Part shown: piece by piece, positions 63,847-64,000 of the stretch
How positions within the stretch are numbered: position 1 is the first letter of the stretch
Layout: every line of letters starts with the position of its first letter
Assembly: GCF_034067285.1 (NCBI RefSeq)
Contig: NZ_CP139286.1
Location: forward strand, 2,108,001-2,172,000
Direction: 5' to 3'
Source: Acinetobacter pittii
GTDB taxonomy: Bacteria; Pseudomonadota; Gammaproteobacteria; Pseudomonadales; Moraxellaceae
DNA length: 64,000 nt
The notes under the pieces: generated by a model
What the model saw: the letters and a program-made list of their open reading frames with translations, nothing else
The model's database searches: none
What the model was told of the DNA's origin: nothing
Program-made: the position numbers and the translations under genes

Positions 63847-63875
63847 AAAAAAGTCATCCTTAGGGATGACTTTTT
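63847..63875. terminator. Bidirectional terminator
   Basis: The stem aaaaaagtcatcc / ggatgacttttt with a ttag loop lies between the oxidoreductase and a convergent gene. Strong A/T flanks on both sides. Confidence 0.9.
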
Positions 63876-63889
63876 ATTGGCTCAAAAAT

Positions 63890-64000
63890 TTATTTAGCCA
63901 TTTTACGTAACGTCAAAATCTGCTCGCTTCGTCCAAATGGACCATACACATCATGTAAAACTGCACTAGTTAAACCAATACCATCAGCCCCATATTGCTG
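63890..64000 (-). CDS. Thioesterase-like protein, C-terminal fragment
   Basis: Only the last 36 residues fall in the window, ending at the TAA at 63890-63892. The visible end contains YGADGIGLTSAVLHDVYGPF and SEQILTLRKMAK. The pattern of a strand (GLTSAVLHD), a YGPFGRS turn and SEQILTLR recalls the end of hot-dog acyl-CoA thioesterases of the TesB-like type. Too short for certainty. Confidence 0.5.
   Translation of the reverse strand, partial: QQYGADGIGLTSAVLHDVYGPFGRSEQILTLRKMAK

Overview
The window is chromosomal DNA of an Acinetobacter, most likely of the calcoaceticus-baumannii group. The sequence is AT-rich. The most diagnostic locus is the divergent umuDAb/ddrR pair, a DNA-damage repressor arrangement known from Acinetobacter. 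The mdc, liu, DcaP-porin and AAHS-transporter genes fit the same genus. I see no rRNA, tRNA, prophage, IS element or CRISPR array.

Layout. 1-4413 (minus): malonate decarboxylase operon mdcA-B-C-D-E, running off the left edge. 4.5-19 kb: short regulator/target pairs. These are a GcvA-like LysR with a ChrR-type cupin and an MFS exporter; GNAT and PaiB with a MocR regulator; LrgAB with LysR; two glutathione transferases; a DUF2000 gene and a LysE exporter with a decayed AraC gene beside them; LysR with an SDR; LysR with a RhtB exporter. 19.3-23.2 kb (minus): a polar amino-acid ABC importer with two tandem binding proteins. 23.9-30.2 kb: an unusual signalling unit. An NCS1 nucleobase-transporter domain is fused to a hybrid histidine kinase, followed by a LuxR-type response regulator, and a separate NCS1 transporter sharing the same Cys-rich tail is transcribed divergently. 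30.2-31.4 kb: Lrp and a RhtB exporter.

31.5-43.8 kb looks like a stress region: umuDAb/ddrR, a KGG protein with about sixteen Asp-rich/RGR repeats, a general-stress SDR, large catalase KatE, a haem-oxygenase-like iron enzyme, a stand-alone CinA C-terminal domain, a Gln/Asn-rich small protein and several small unknown proteins and lipoproteins. At 43.03-43.44 kb a near-consensus promoter leads into a strongly folded RNA and then a 49-residue membrane peptide. I do not recognise this RNA and consider it the best candidate for something undescribed.

43.8-48.9 kb: LysR, a secreted SGNH hydrolase, an aromatic-acid MFS importer and a DcaP-like porin. 49.1-58.9 kb: a methyltransferase, an acyl-CoA synthetase, a TetR regulator and the leucine/isovalerate (liu) operon, with a palindrome in the TetR/liu promoter region. 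59.2-63.8 kb: LysR and a fused indolepyruvate ferredoxin oxidoreductase. The right edge cuts a thioesterase-like gene.
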